Positions 17,219 through 26,124 of a stretch of DNA of 64,000 nucleotides are shown here, in pieces. Positions within the stretch are counted from its first letter, which is position 1. Every line of letters begins with the position of its first letter. Both the position numbers and the translations under genes were made by a program. Below the pieces are notes generated by a model, which did not search any database, was not told the origin of the DNA, and worked only from the letters and a program-made list of their open reading frames with translations. Source of the DNA: Sciscionella marina DSM 45152 (GTDB taxonomy: Bacteria; Actinomycetota; Actinomycetes; Mycobacteriales; Pseudonocardiaceae); contig NZ_KB905425.1 in NCBI RefSeq assembly GCF_000379465.1, positions 81,163-145,162 of the forward strand, read 5' to 3'.

Positions 17219-17259
17219 TAAGGGGACTCGAACCCCTGACCCCCTCACTGCCAGTGAGA

Positions 17260-17733
17260 TTAGGGCTACTCTCCGTTCGCAGGTCAACGGTAGCAAGACG
17301 AGAATCCGGTAGTCAAACGTTGCCCTTGATTGCCGTTGGCACCGTTTCCATGCCGTTCAACACGCCCGTGTGCTCCAGGGTTGCTCCAGGCATAACCGCG
17401 TGAAGTCCGGCACTCCATCGTCATCAACCCGTGGCTACGCTGCTCTGTCTTTGGGGCCGTTACAGTAGTTCATCGCGGATCTTCACGGCCGATCAGGCCG
17501 CACCAGTGGTCGATCGCTGCACATCGCCAGACTGCCCTACTGGCCCGGCTTGACATCATCTATCCCCTGCGCCAGACCGCGCTCGACGGAGATGCACTGC
17601 AACCGTCACCTCCACTCTTCCACTCGTGCGGCGGTTCGTTGCCAGCAGGGCGATCCCTCAGCACCCTCGGCGCTTCCATCCTCAGGCGCGTAGCGATCAG
17701 GACCCATCCTCGCCACCAGGAGCTCCGCTGAGC
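17260..17733. other. Intergenic stretch beside the tRNA fragment
   Basis: About 470 bases without a recognisable gene. Near 17370-17391 TGCTCCAGG occurs twice in tandem, the kind of short direct repeat found beside attachment sites as integrase arm-binding sites. Frames reading through the tRNA fragment give the RGLEPLTPSLPV-like peptide typical of tRNA antisense, not of a gene. Confidence 0.35.
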
Positions 17734-18898
17734 GTGAATTCTGTCATCACTCGTGTCATCACTGTAGCGGCGGGCCGGTCCGCGCCCGGTCATCTTGGTG
17801 AGCTGACCCAGCACCTGCCGTTCGAGATGGTCGATGAAGCACTGGCCGCCACCGGCACCACACAGTCCCGGCTGCGGGACCTGCCGTCGCGGGTGGTGAT
17901 CTACCTGCTGCTGGCCGCTTGTCTGTTTCCCGAGATCGGGTATCCGGGTGTGGCGCAAACTCACCGCAGGCCTCTGGACGCTATCCGGACCGCGACACCG
18001 ACCGCGGGTGCGTTAGCGCAGGCCCGCCGCCGGATCGGGGTCGCGCCGCTGCGGTGGTTGTTCGACCTGCTGCGCGGCCTAGCAGCCATACCGCGGCAGC
18101 GCGGACCCTGGTGGCGCGGGCTGCTGGTGTGCGCGATCGACGGCACCACCATGACCGTGCCCAACAGCCCGGCGGTGCTGACCCGCTTCACCAAGCAGGC
18201 TGGCAATCACGGCGGCACCGGCTACCCTCAGCTGCGCCTGCTGGCGCTGGTGGCCTGCGGCACCCGCAACCTCATCGACGCGGTCTTCGGCCCCACCACC
18301 ACGGGTGAGACCACCTACGCTGCTGCGCAGTCTGCGGCCCAGGATGATCCTGCTGGCCGACCGAAACTTCGCCGCCAAAGACCTGATCGCCGACGTCGCC
18401 GCGACCGGGGCCGAGGTACTGGTGCGGCTGAAGAACGACCGCAAGATGCCGGTGCTGGCCCGCTACCGCGACGGCTCCTACCTGTCGACACTCGGCGCCG
18501 TGCGTGTGCGCGTCATCGAGGCCGAGATCACCATCCACGCCACCGCCGGCCACCACACCGGAACCTACCGGCTGGCCACCACCCTGCTGGACCACCACCG
18601 CTACCCGGCCGCCGAACTGATCCAGCTGTATCACCAGCGCTGGGAGATCGAGACCGCCTACCTAGAGCTGAAGTCGTCCATCCTGGACGGCCGCGTGCTG
18701 CGCGCTCGCACCCCCGGCGGAATCGAGCAGGAGGTCTATGCCCTGCTGGTGACCTACCAACCGCTGCGCATCGCCATGGCCGACGCCACCATCACCCAAC
18801 TCGAGGTAGACCCCGACCGCGCCAGCTTCACCACCGCCCGGCACGCCGCCCCGCGACCTGGTGATCCAGGCTGCCGACGTCATCGCCGATGGTACTAG
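17734..18898 (+). pseudogene. IS4-family transposase, decayed
   Basis: Starts at GTG 17734 after AGGAG (17718-17722). The N-terminal domain of IS4 transposases is clear (HLPFEMVDEALAATG, ACLFPEIGYPGV), as are the DDE blocks (CAIDGTTMTVPNSP, ILLADRNFAAKDL, YHQRWEIETAYLELKSS). The frame is broken at least three times: around 17950-17985, near 18320 where the second half continues in another frame (MILLADRNF), and near 18850 where the C-terminus changes frame. It borders the aromatic island and may mark its left junction. Confidence 0.75.
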
Positions 18899-18942
18899 TC
18901 AGTGCCAAACCATTCACCTTCGGCGCACCCCTGAGTAGGACC

Positions 18943-19962
18943 TCACGGCTCGCCACGCCCGGCACCGGCCAGGTCAAGGGCGATGTCAATGATCATGTCC
19001 TCCTGCCCGCCGACCATACTGCGACGACCGACCTCCACGAGAATTGTTCGGGTATCCAGGCCGTATCGAGTGGCCGCCGCCTCGGCGTGGCGCAGAAAAC
19101 TCGAGTAGACGCCCGCGTAGCCCAGGCTGAGGGTTTCCCGGTCCACGCGGACCTCGCGATCCTGCAACGGCCGAACGAGGTCATCAGCGGCGTCCATCAG
19201 CGGGAACAACTCGCACCCGTGCTCGAAGCCCATCAGATCGGCGACAGCGATGAAGGCTTCGAGCGGGCAGTTTCCGGCTCCAGCCCCCTGGCCGGCAAGT
19301 GAGGCATCGACGCGAGTGGCGCCGTTCTCCACCGCAACGACGCTGTTGGCGACGCCCAGGGCGAGGTTGTGGTGGGCGTGGATTCCCAGCTCCGTAGCGG
19401 AGTCCAAGCCGTCACGGTAGGCGCGGAAGCGTTCGCGCACATCGTCCATCGTCAGCCGCCCACCCGAATCGGTGACATAGACGCAGCAGGCTCCGTAGGA
19501 CTCCATGAGCTTGGCCTGGCGAACCAACTCTGCGGGCTCGGCCATGTGGGACATCATCAGGAATCCCGAGACGTCCATACCCATTTCACGAGCGGCGCTG
19601 ATGTGCTGAGCGGAGATGTCGGCTTCGGTGCAGTGGGTGGCGACCCGTACCGAGCGGACGCCCAGGGCATACGCCTGCCGAAGGTCGTGCAGCGTGCCAA
19701 TCCCGGGCAGCAGCAACGTGGTCGGCACTGCTCGGCGGGCGGCGTCGCACACCGCCTCGATCCAGTCCCAGTCGGTGTGGGCGCCGACGCCATAATTGAT
19801 GCTGGAACCGGAAAGTCCGTCGCCATGGGCGATCTCGATGGCCGCGACCCCGGCAGCGTCTAGAGCCGACGCAATCGCCCTGGCCTGCTCGACGGAGTAG
19901 CGGTGCCGGACGGCGTGCATCCCGTCCCGCAGGGTCACATCCTGGATGTACAACCGGTTCAT
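18943..19962 (-). CDS. mhpE: 4-hydroxy-2-oxovalerate aldolase
   Basis: A 339-residue class II aldolase of the DmpG/BphI/MhpE family, which splits 4-hydroxy-2-oxoacids into pyruvate and an aldehyde. The N-terminus [19 protein letters not shown] carries the metal Asp and catalytic Arg, [13 protein letters not shown] the metal histidines, and HGDGLSGSS the substrate loop. It overlaps the acylating dehydrogenase gene as ATGA, matching the known aldolase-dehydrogenase complex that channels the aldehyde. It is the last gene of a four-gene operon starting at 22303. Length is normal for the family. Confidence 0.92.
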   Translation of the reverse strand: MNRLYIQDVTLRDGMHAVRHRYSVEQARAIASALDAAGVAAIEIAHGDGLSGSSINYGVGAHTDWDWIEAVCDAARRAVPTTLLLPGIGTLHDLRQAYALGVRSVRVATHCTEADISAQHISAAREMGMDVSGFLMMSHMAEPAELVRQAKLMESYGACCVYVTDSGGRLTMDDVRERFRAYRDGLDSATELGIHAHHNLALGVANSVVAVENGATRVDASLAGQGAGAGNCPLEAFIAVADLMGFEHGCELFPLMDAADDLVRPLQDREVRVDRETLSLGYAGVYSSFLRHAEAAATRYGLDTRTILVEVGRRSMVGGQEDMIIDIALDLAGAGRGEP

Positions 19963-20900
19963 CGGGCACTCCCTTCACCCGAGCGACGTGCGGCGATACG
20001 TTCGGCGGTGCCCAGCGCCGCAGAGGTCATGATGTCGAGGTTCCCGGCGTATGCGGGCAAATAGTGCGCGGCGCCTTCGACCTCCAGGAAGACCGACACC
20101 TTCACCGGAGCCGCGCCGCTTGGCAGCAGCGCGCGCAGTGGATCATCCACGGCGACCGCGTCGAACTGCACCTTCTGCTTGAGCCGGTAGCCGGGTACAT
20201 AGGCCTGCACCCTGCCGACCATCGTCTCGACCGACGCCGTGATCGCCTCGGTATCATCGTCCGAGACCAGACAGTACACAGTGTCGCGCATGATCAGCGG
20301 CGGCTCCGCGGGATTCAGCACAATGATCGCTTTGCCTCGCTCCGCGCCGCCCACCTGTTCGATCGCCGCGGTAGTGGTCTCGGTGAACTCGTCGATGTTC
20401 GCTCGCGTGCCGGGCCCGGCGGACCGTGACGAGATCGAGGCAACGATCTCCGCGTAATGCACCGGCGTGACCGCGGCGACCGCCGCGACGATCGGGATCG
20501 TCGCTTGGCCGCCGCAGGTCACCATGTTCACGTTCGGGGCGTCGAGGTGAGCCTCCAGGTTGACCGGCGGCACAACGTAGGGACCTACGGCAGCCGGTGT
20601 GAGGTCGATGACCGTCCGGCCCAGCGCGCGCAGGACTTCATCGTGGTACTGGTGCGCCCCGGCGGAGGTCGCGTCGAAGACGTAGCGGACGTCGGTGAAC
20701 TCGTCCAACCGCACGAGCCCGTCGACGCCTTCGTGTGTCGTCGCGAGCTTCAGCCGACGAGCGCGGGCGAGGCCGTCGGAATCCGGATCGATGCCGGCCA
20801 TCGCGGCAATCTCGAGGGTTTCGGACAGCCGCAGTACCTTGATCATCAGGTCTGTGCCGATGTTGCCCGACCCGATGACGGCAACTTTCGCCTTGCTCAC
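19959..20900 (-). CDS. mhpF: Acetaldehyde dehydrogenase (acylating)
   Basis: A 313-residue NAD-dependent enzyme that converts acetaldehyde or propanal plus CoA into the acyl-Co[21 protein letters not shown] is the dinucleotide fold, and the active-site cysteine lies in [32 protein letters not shown] and the C-terminal aldolase-interaction region are intact. The start is GTG 20900, overlapping the hydratase stop. Its gene pair with the aldolase is the standard end of meta-cleavage pathways (MhpEF, BphIJ, HsaFG). Confidence 0.92.
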   Translation of the reverse strand: MSKAKVAVIGSGNIGTDLMIKVLRLSETLEIAAMAGIDPDSDGLARARRLKLATTHEGVDGLVRLDEFTDVRYVFDATSAGAHQYHDEVLRALGRTVIDLTPAAVGPYVVPPVNLEAHLDAPNVNMVTCGGQATIPIVAAVAAVTPVHYAEIVASISSRSAGPGTRANIDEFTETTTAAIEQVGGAERGKAIIVLNPAEPPLIMRDTVYCLVSDDDTEAITASVETMVGRVQAYVPGYRLKQKVQFDAVAVDDPLRALLPSGAAPVKVSVFLEVEGAAHYLPAYAGNLDIMTSAALGTAERIAARRSGEGSAR

Positions 20901-21723
20901 AGGGATTCTCCTTCGGCGGCGAAGACGACCCGTACCGAACCGAGTCCGGAGAGTTCGGCGTGAAAGACGTCGCCCGGCGCGGCGGCGACCATCGGCCCGA
21001 GCGCGCCCGTCAGCACCACGTCCCCCGCCCGCAGCGGGTCTCCTCGGCGGGCCAGCGTGGACGCCAGCCAGAGCGCGGCGTTGAGGGGGCTGCCGAGGCA
21101 GTCTGCACCGCTGCCCTCCGACACCACAGTGCCGTGACGAGACAACGTCATGCGCACCGACCGCAGGTCTACGCGGTCGAGCGTCACCCTGGTGCCGCCC
21201 AGCACGAACAGGCCGGACGAGGCGTTGTCCGCAACAGTGTCGACGATGGAGATATCCCAGGCGGCGATCCGACTGTCCACGATTTCCAGCGCGGCAACGG
21301 CGAACCCGGTGGCACGTACGAGTTCTGCCACGGTACAGCTGGGGTTCGGCAGGTCGTCGGTCAGGACGAGCGCAACCTCGGCCTCGACCTTCGGCTGCAG
21401 CAGCCGCTGGACGGGCACGAGCCCGCCGTCGGCCACGGCCATGTCGGTGAACAGCGCCCCAAAGTCGGGCTGCGCGACACCGAGCTGGCGCTGGACGGTG
21501 GGCGATGTCAAGCCGATCTTGCGGCCGCCAAGCGTCGCCCCTCGGCCACGGCACGCTCGGTGTTCAGCCGTTGCACCGAGTAGGCGGCTTCGACGTCGCC
21601 GAAACTGAAAAAGTCGCGGACCGGCAGACACGGATTGCCGGTATCGATGGCGCCCTGCAGTAGATCCGCAGCTTCACGGACGGCGGCGCTCACGGCAGCC
21701 GCCTGGATGGGACGGGAGGACAT
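20897..21723 (-). pseudogene. mhpD: 2-hydroxypenta-2,4-dienoate hydratase, frameshifted
   Basis: Family enzymes hydrate 2-hydroxypenta-2,4-dienoate to 4-hydroxy-2-oxovalerate. The first 65 residues (ATG 21723, perfect AGGAGG upstream) read normally to [10 protein letters not shown], then the frame is lost near 21525-21530. The rest continues in another frame from [17 protein letters not shown] to the stop. One missing base (GG read as G in TTGGCGGCC) would restore LGGRKIG, the family sequence. Metal-site residues of the MhpD/HsaE fold ([17 protein letters not shown]) are present. Since its neighbours are intact and the pathway needs this step, a sequencing error is as likely as real loss. Confidence 0.75.
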
Positions 21724-21739
21724 GGGATACCTCCTGAAT

Positions 21740-22303
21740 TCAGGCACCTGAAGGGGGACAGAACGGGGTCAAGCAGAAGCCGGACCAGGCGTCGGAGTAC
21801 TCCGAGTCCGCCGACGGGCTGAGCAGGTGGCGATAGCGTCCGGCGTAAAACACCAGCGGCTCTCCAACGCCGTCGGCGAGGTGGCGCACCTCGCCGACAA
21901 ACAACGTGTGGTCGCCCACGGGGCGCGCTTCGACGATCTCCGCGCCCACCTGTGCCAACGCTCCCGGCACGAGGGGGACGTCGGCGTGGTCTTCGAACCG
22001 TGGTGCCAGGTCCGGGTCGGGCCTGCCGCTGAAGTGCTTGCTGACGGACTCCTGGTCCGCTGCGAGGACGCTGACGCCGTACACGCCGCTGGCCAGGAGG
22101 AGGTCGTGCATCTTCGCACGTTTGGCGATGGATACCACGACGAGGGCGGGCTCGAGGGACACTGACATGAACCCGTTCGCGGTCATGCAGTGCGGTCCCG
22201 CCGGGGTCGGCGTGCTGATGATTGTGATGCCGGTAGCGAACCGACCCATGGCGTCGCGGAACCGCCGAGGGTCAACGCTCGCCGCCGGCGCGGCGGTATC
22301 CAT
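21740..22303 (-). CDS. Flavin reductase of a two-component monooxygenase
   Basis: A 187-residue HpaC/HsaB-type NAD(P)H:flavin reductase. FATGITIISTPTPAGPHCMTANGF and VVVSIAKRAKMHDLL are the flavin-binding region, and GDHTLFVGEVRHL is the conserved C-terminal motif. I use ATG 22303 because AGGAGG lies four bases upstream; an earlier ATG at 22327 falls inside the operator. It should deliver reduced flavin to the HpaB-type oxygenase at 29937-31415, the only such oxygenase in the window. First gene of the mhp-like lower-pathway operon, directly under an operator copy (22315-22330). Confidence 0.85.
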   Translation of the reverse strand: MDTAAPAASVDPRRFRDAMGRFATGITIISTPTPAGPHCMTANGFMSVSLEPALVVVSIAKRAKMHDLLLASGVYGVSVLAADQESVSKHFSGRPDPDLAPRFEDHADVPLVPGALAQVGAEIVEARPVGDHTLFVGEVRHLADGVGEPLVFYAGRYRHLLSPSADSEYSDAWSGFCLTPFCPPSGA

Positions 22304-22314
22304 AAGACCTCCTA

Positions 22315-22330
22315 AAGATTCTAGCATCTT
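22315..22330. promoter_or_regulatory. Operator copy 1 (AAGATTCTAGCATCTT)
   Basis: Near-perfect 16-bp palindrome upstream of the flavin reductase gene, just before its AGGAGG. Same motif as at 27608, 29030 and 35924. The adjoining A/T-rich stretch (22340-22350) probably belongs to the promoter. Confidence 0.7.
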
Positions 22331-22364
22331 AGTCAGGTTAAAAAAAATATGTGATCATGATGCT

Positions 22365-24155
22365 TCAACTCGCGGCCGCACCAGAGGTCGCCAGCAACAG
22401 GTCCAGAAGCACCCCCTCCACGTTCGCGCTCACGACGGCGTCCACGAGACCGGCGAACTCGTCGAGCGAGGCGTCCGGGTCGACGACGATGACCCGGCCG
22501 GCGGCCTTGACCGCCTTGAGCGTGCCGAGGTCGTGCCGCCCGAGCCCGAGGTAGACCGCAGGCGCGATGCTGCGGGCCAGTGGCCCTATCTCGAGCTGCG
22601 GGGGCGCCTCCTCCGCAGCCACCGCGGCCGACGTCGCGACGAGCGCGATGCCCCGAGTCGCGGCGACGCGCTCGGCGACGCGCCGGGCGCCGGTGCCGAG
22701 ACCAGGCCCGAGGCCGATGACCAACCGGGCCGCGGCGAGCCTCGGGCCGTCCGGAACTTCGACCCGGCGCTCCACCGCGGTGCACAAATCGTCGCCGGTC
22801 GCGGTGACGTCGGCGAACTCGACGTCCGGTTCTCCCTGGTCGCGAACGGCTCGCGTCGTGAAGGAACCGGGCCGCAGCGTGCCCAACGACGGTGTGGAGT
22901 GCGCGATCACCGGCGCGATCACGTCCGCCGATAGCGCCGGTTTGAGCCACAACAGGTCCGGCTCGTCGGTGTCCGCGTCGCGGACTTCCAGCGCGGTAAA
23001 GTCCCCCGTCAGGCCGAGGCCGAGTCGGGCGGCGACGCGCGGAGCGTAATCGCGGCCACGGGCGCTGAACGGGGCGATCACCGCGAACGGCGAACGCGCG
23101 GCGATCGCCGTGCTCAGCGCGTCGGTGACCAGATTCGTGCGGTATTCCGCCGGTTCGCCGCAGCGCAGCACCAGTACCCGATCGGCCCCATGCGCGTAGA
23201 GTACGCGCGGGAGGTCGTGCGGCTGGTCGCACGGCAGTACCGCGACGACTGTGGCTCGCAGGTCGCAGGCGACCGAGCGGGCGCAGGCCAACGCTTCGAG
23301 ACTCGCCGGGTGCAGGCCGCCACCGGGCAGCGGCTCGGCGACCGTCCAGATCTCGCGCGACGGCGTGGGCACGACGACTTCGGCCACAGGTGCGACCGGC
23401 GCGAAAGCGGCCTCCAGCAGTTCTGCGGCGTCGAAGCCGACGCCGCCGTACTCCGCCGCCGAGCGCTCGCGGGCCTGGTGCCGGATCTCCGCGACGAAGG
23501 TCGGCGAACCCCGGGTGCCGAAGTCCCGCGGTCCTCCCCCAAGTTCCTCGGCGGTCAGCGTTTCGACGGCCGACGGATCGGCCTCGGTCACCCACGGCGG
23601 CTCGGCACCCCGCCCGACGGAGACCACCGCGGGCAACGCGGCGGTCCAGGCTTCGCGGCCGACGTCGGTTTCGACGTCCGCGGAGAGGACGCCGTCGCCG
23701 ACCCGCAGGTTCGTCACCTGGGTCAGCTGCGGCAGGCCGACCAGCTCGGCGACCTGAGGTCCAACCTGCGCGGTGCCGCCGTCGAGCGTCCACCGACCGG
23801 TAAGCACCAGGTCCGGGCCCTCCCGCGCTACGAGCCGAGCGAGCGCGCGGGCCGTAGCCAGGGTGTCGGCACCGGCGAAGCGCCGGTCGACCAGGTGCAC
23901 GGCGCGGTCGGCACCCCGGCGCAGCGCGTCGAGTAGTGTCTCCGCGGTCGCGGGCGGCCCCATCGTCACGGCCACCACCTCCCAGCCGGTCTCCGCACGC
24001 ACGGCCAGCGCCTGGGCCAGCGCGTGCAGGTCCGGCGGGTTGGTGACGGTCTGGTCGTCGTCCCGGCGGATCCGTTTCGTACGTTCGTCGAAGACGCCCC
24101 GCCCAGGCACCGGGACCTGCTTGAGACAGACGAGGATGCGGCCCGGTGTGCTCAC
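22365..24155 (-). CDS. Fused electron-transfer flavoprotein, beta then alpha subunit
   Basis: A 596-residue protein from GTG 24155, overlapping the rubredoxin stop. Residues 1-250 are ETF beta ([13 protein letters not shown], then [20 protein letters not shown], its signature). From about residue 290 the sequence is ETF alpha ([13 protein letters not shown] ... [20 protein letters not shown]). Normally the subunits are two genes, alpha supplying the FAD site with a V-G-Q-T-G motif and GISGAIQH. Here the corresponding places read [15 protein letters not shown] and [15 protein letters not shown], so the flavin site is altered. In the dioxygenase operon it probably passes electrons to or from the adjacent rubredoxin. 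The electron source is not encoded nearby. Confidence 0.85.
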   Translation of the reverse strand: MSTPGRILVCLKQVPVPGRGVFDERTKRIRRDDDQTVTNPPDLHALAQALAVRAETGWEVVAVTMGPPATAETLLDALRRGADRAVHLVDRRFAGADTLATARALARLVAREGPDLVLTGRWTLDGGTAQVGPQVAELVGLPQLTQVTNLRVGDGVLSADVETDVGREAWTAALPAVVSVGRGAEPPWVTEADPSAVETLTAEELGGGPRDFGTRGSPTFVAEIRHQARERSAAEYGGVGFDAAELLEAAFAPVAPVAEVVVPTPSREIWTVAEPLPGGGLHPASLEALACARSVACDLRATVVAVLPCDQPHDLPRVLYAHGADRVLVLRCGEPAEYRTNLVTDALSTAIAARSPFAVIAPFSARGRDYAPRVAARLGLGLTGDFTALEVRDADTDEPDLLWLKPALSADVIAPVIAHSTPSLGTLRPGSFTTRAVRDQGEPDVEFADVTATGDDLCTAVERRVEVPDGPRLAAARLVIGLGPGLGTGARRVAERVAATRGIALVATSAAVAAEEAPPQLEIGPLARSIAPAVYLGLGRHDLGTLKAVKAAGRVIVVDPDASLDEFAGLVDAVVSANVEGVLLDLLLATSGAAAS

Positions 24156-24409
24156 CCCTGCGCTCCCGCGTATGCGTCGTCCTCGACGTCGTACTCTTCG
24201 CCCGGCGCAAGCATCCGGAACTCTTTCTTGCGCGCCCCGCACACCGGGCAGACCCAGTCGTCGGGGATGTCGCCGAACGGCGTGCCGGGCTCGATCCCGC
24301 CTTCGGGGTCGCCGAGGCGGGGGTCGTACACGTCTTGGCAGACATCGCAGATCCACAGTGCGCTGGCCGGGTCGGCCTGGGTTTCTTCGGTAGCCACCAG
24401 CGTCTTCAT
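24152..24409 (-). CDS. Rubredoxin
   Basis: An 85-residue iron protein. The two cysteine pairs are [11 protein letters not shown] and [13 protein letters not shown], with the usual [15 protein letters not shown] between them; short N- and C-terminal tails are acidic. It donates or accepts single electrons. It lies in the Rieske dioxygenase operon and overlaps the fused ETF gene. Rubredoxins usually serve alkane hydroxylases, so its place here, where a ferredoxin would be expected, is unusual. Confidence 0.95.
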   Translation of the reverse strand: MKTLVATEETQADPASALWICDVCQDVYDPRLGDPEGGIEPGTPFGDIPDDWVCPVCGARKKEFRMLAPGEEYDVEDDAYAGAQG

Positions 24410-24432
24410 CGACGCCTCCTTTCGAGGGTGGA

Positions 24433-24475
24433 AGGGAGACGGCCCGGAACTCTGGACATCCGAGGCCGTCTCCCT
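24433..24475. terminator. Intra-operon hairpin between dihydrodiol dehydrogenase and rubredoxin
   Basis: Perfect 12-bp inverted repeat AGGGAGACGGCC / GGCCGTCTCCCT with a 19-base loop. No T-run follows in the direction of the operon, so it may be an attenuator or mRNA-stability element that lowers expression of the electron-transfer genes relative to the oxygenase. Confidence 0.45.
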
Positions 24476-24493
24476 GCTTTGCGCGGTGCCGGA

Positions 24494-25309
24494 TCAGGGC
24501 TCGAGCCCCGCCATGCGCGTCATCCCGCGCACGCCCAGCCCGCCGTCGCTGTGGATAATCGTGCCGGTGACCGCGGGCGCACGTTCCTTCGCGGCAAGGA
24601 ACGCGTAGGCCCAGGAGTGATCGTCCGGCTGGGCGACGACGCCCAGCGGGTTGATCCCCTTGATCAGGCCCTCGATGTCCGGGATGTCCTTCAGCGATTG
24701 GCCTTCGTTCGCGAGCGCGGGGATGCCGCGCAGATCCGTGATCGTGCCGCCGGGCGCCACCCCGTTGACCCGCACGTGCGGCGAAAGTTCGTACGCCAAC
24801 TCGGTCACCAGACCGCGGACGGCGAACTTCGACGACACGTAGAGCGGACCGCCGCCCCCGGGGTAGAACCCGGCGTTGGAAATGGTGAGGATGACCTGGC
24901 CCCGGTTCTCGATCAGCTGGTCCAGCGCCGCCTTCACGGTCAGCAGGTTGCTCTTCACGTTGACGGCGAAGAGCTGGTCGAACGCCTCGTCGATCTTGTC
25001 CTTCGGTAGCTGCGGGATCTCGGTGAAGTAGTCGAACACCCCCACCGCGCACACGAGCGTGGTCAGCGAGCCGAACGCCTCTGTCACGTCCGCGACGGCG
25101 CGTTCGTTGTCCCCCATCAATGTCGCGTCGCCCTGCGTCACAACCACAGCCTCACGTGGCAGTTTCTCCTGCAGATCCCGCGCTTTCTCAGGCGAGATCT
25201 CGAGGACTCCAACCTTGGCACCCTCCTGCACGTACAGATCGACCACGGCACGGCCGACACCCGATCCACCTCCGGTGACCAGTGCCACCTTTCCGTCTAG
25301 GAATCCCAC
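24494..25309 (-). CDS. cis-Dihydrodiol dehydrogenase (SDR, BphB/HcaB type)
   Basis: A 271-residue NAD-dependent short-chain dehydrogenase that rearomatises the cis-dihydrodiol made by the Rieske dioxygenase into a catechol. The cofactor motif is TGGGSGVGRAVVD, and the catalytic text TISNAGFYPGGGGPLYVSSK (S, Y, K) and HVRVNGVAPGG with TDLRG are diagnostic of BphB/TodD/HcaB. It lies five bases after the small 90-residue gene, in one operon with the dioxygenase subunits. Length and start are normal. Confidence 0.9.
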   Translation of the reverse strand: MGFLDGKVALVTGGGSGVGRAVVDLYVQEGAKVGVLEISPEKARDLQEKLPREAVVVTQGDATLMGDNERAVADVTEAFGSLTTLVCAVGVFDYFTEIPQLPKDKIDEAFDQLFAVNVKSNLLTVKAALDQLIENRGQVILTISNAGFYPGGGGPLYVSSKFAVRGLVTELAYELSPHVRVNGVAPGGTITDLRGIPALANEGQSLKDIPDIEGLIKGINPLGVVAQPDDHSWAYAFLAAKERAPAVTGTIIHSDGGLGVRGMTRMAGLEP

Positions 25310-25314
25310 GTGAA

Positions 25315-25587
25315 TCAGTCCTTTCCGAGCAGGGCCGACAGCGGCCGCGCGTCGAGCTTCACGCCGGGGCCATAAGGAGTGTCGAGAAGCTTCGAATACA
25401 TTTCGGGTGTCTGCCAGGTGAGGCTTTCCAGCTGCAGCGGGTCGAGCAGGGTCTGGAACCCGAGCCTGGGGGAGCTGACGAGAAGGCGTTCGCGTTGGCC
25501 GGTACTGATGTAGCTGACCTGGATCACCGTGAATTCGTTGGCAATCTGGATGATCGGGTCCTGGCCTTCGTTGCGGATAATGGTCAC
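25315..25587 (-). CDS. Small protein of unknown function in dioxygenase operon
   Basis: A 90-residue beta-rich protein (ANEFTVIQVSYISTGQRERLLVSSP, LDPLQLESLTWQTPEMYSKLL). It lies 13 bases after the beta subunit gene and five before the dehydrogenase gene. Similar small proteins are found beside aromatic dioxygenase genes in other actinomycetes and are sometimes labelled dihydrodiol dehydrogenase without domain support. There is no cofactor motif. An assembly or accessory factor of the oxygenase is a guess. Confidence 0.6.
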   Translation of the reverse strand: MTIIRNEGQDPIIQIANEFTVIQVSYISTGQRERLLVSSPRLGFQTLLDPLQLESLTWQTPEMYSKLLDTPYGPGVKLDARPLSALLGKD

Positions 25588-25600
25588 CGAACTGCCTCCG

Positions 25601-26119
25601 TCACATGATCAAGGCGAGGTTGTGTGTCATGACGGTGGTCTGGTCGAGCACGACTACCCGCTTGGCGAGGCGGTAGCCGCCGGCCACTCGACGGAGCACG
25701 TCGTGGCGCTCACCGGAGAGAATGTCGAACGTCGCGACGTCACCGCGGGTGCGATAGAGCAGCAGGTTCGACTTGACGGCCACCTCGTCCTCCGCCTCGC
25801 CGGCGGCGACCCGGATGTTGGTCACGAAGTGTCGTGATCGCGACGGCGGGTCCTCCGCCCACGCGTACTCGGTCTCCAACCTCAGGACGCGCATTTCCAT
25901 CGAGTCCCAGTCGTCGTCCATGAGGGTCAAGCCCTCGACGATGTCCGTCTCGGCCTCACGCTCGCGCGTGACCCGCAGCGGCACGACGTACGACAGGTCC
26001 TCGGCCACCAGGTCGAGCCACTCCCGGTACTTGCCAGCGTCGAGCAGTTCGGCTTCGGTGAAGAGCCATTCGGTGGCTTCACGGACCGTGGTGTCGGTGA
26101 TCTCGGTTGCAGTAGTCAT
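25601..26119 (-). CDS. Ring-hydroxylating dioxygenase, beta subunit
   Basis: A 172-residue subunit with the cystatin-like fold of HcaF/BphE-type beta subunits: EATEWLFTEAELLDAGKYREW at the N-terminus, YVVPLRVTRER in the middle, and the ending GYRLAKRVVVLDQ. It has no metal centre; it stabilises the alpha3-beta3 hexamer and helps shape the substrate pocket. It follows the alpha gene by five bases. The whole N-terminal signature is kept, so the complex should assemble. Confidence 0.9.
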   Translation of the reverse strand: MTTATEITDTTVREATEWLFTEAELLDAGKYREWLDLVAEDLSYVVPLRVTREREAETDIVEGLTLMDDDWDSMEMRVLRLETEYAWAEDPPSRSRHFVTNIRVAAGEAEDEVAVKSNLLLYRTRGDVATFDILSGERHDVLRRVAGGYRLAKRVVVLDQTTVMTHNLALIM

Positions 26120-26124
26120 AGGTG

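Larger units (their letters stand above)
16403..17259 (-). other. 3' part of a tRNA-Ala(GGC), split by an IS5 element: probable old attachment site
   Basis: Bases 17222-17259 on the minus strand give an anticodon arm with loop CTGGCAG and a complete T-arm; bases 16403-16411 give the acceptor 3' end. Joined across the insertion with one TAA copy, they read as a normal tRNA-Ala(GGC) from the anticodon stem to the discriminator base. The D-arm and 5' acceptor strand are absent, as expected for the attL/attR copy left by an integrase that uses a tRNA 3' end. TAA (16409-16411 and 17219-17221) is the duplicated target of the insertion. Confidence 0.7.

Noticed and set aside
17200-17400. Integrase-like peptide RGLEPLTPSLPV in plus-strand frames
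   Set aside because: This peptide arises from reading the antisense of a tRNA and does not show a gene.
19959-21554. One long minus-strand frame covering dehydrogenase and hydratase
   Set aside because: Only the part from GTG 20900 is the dehydrogenase; upstream codons are the other frame of the hydratase gene.
22333-24345. Minus-strand frame of 670 codons overlapping the ETF
   Set aside because: Alternative frame of the ETF and rubredoxin genes, Arg-rich without domains.
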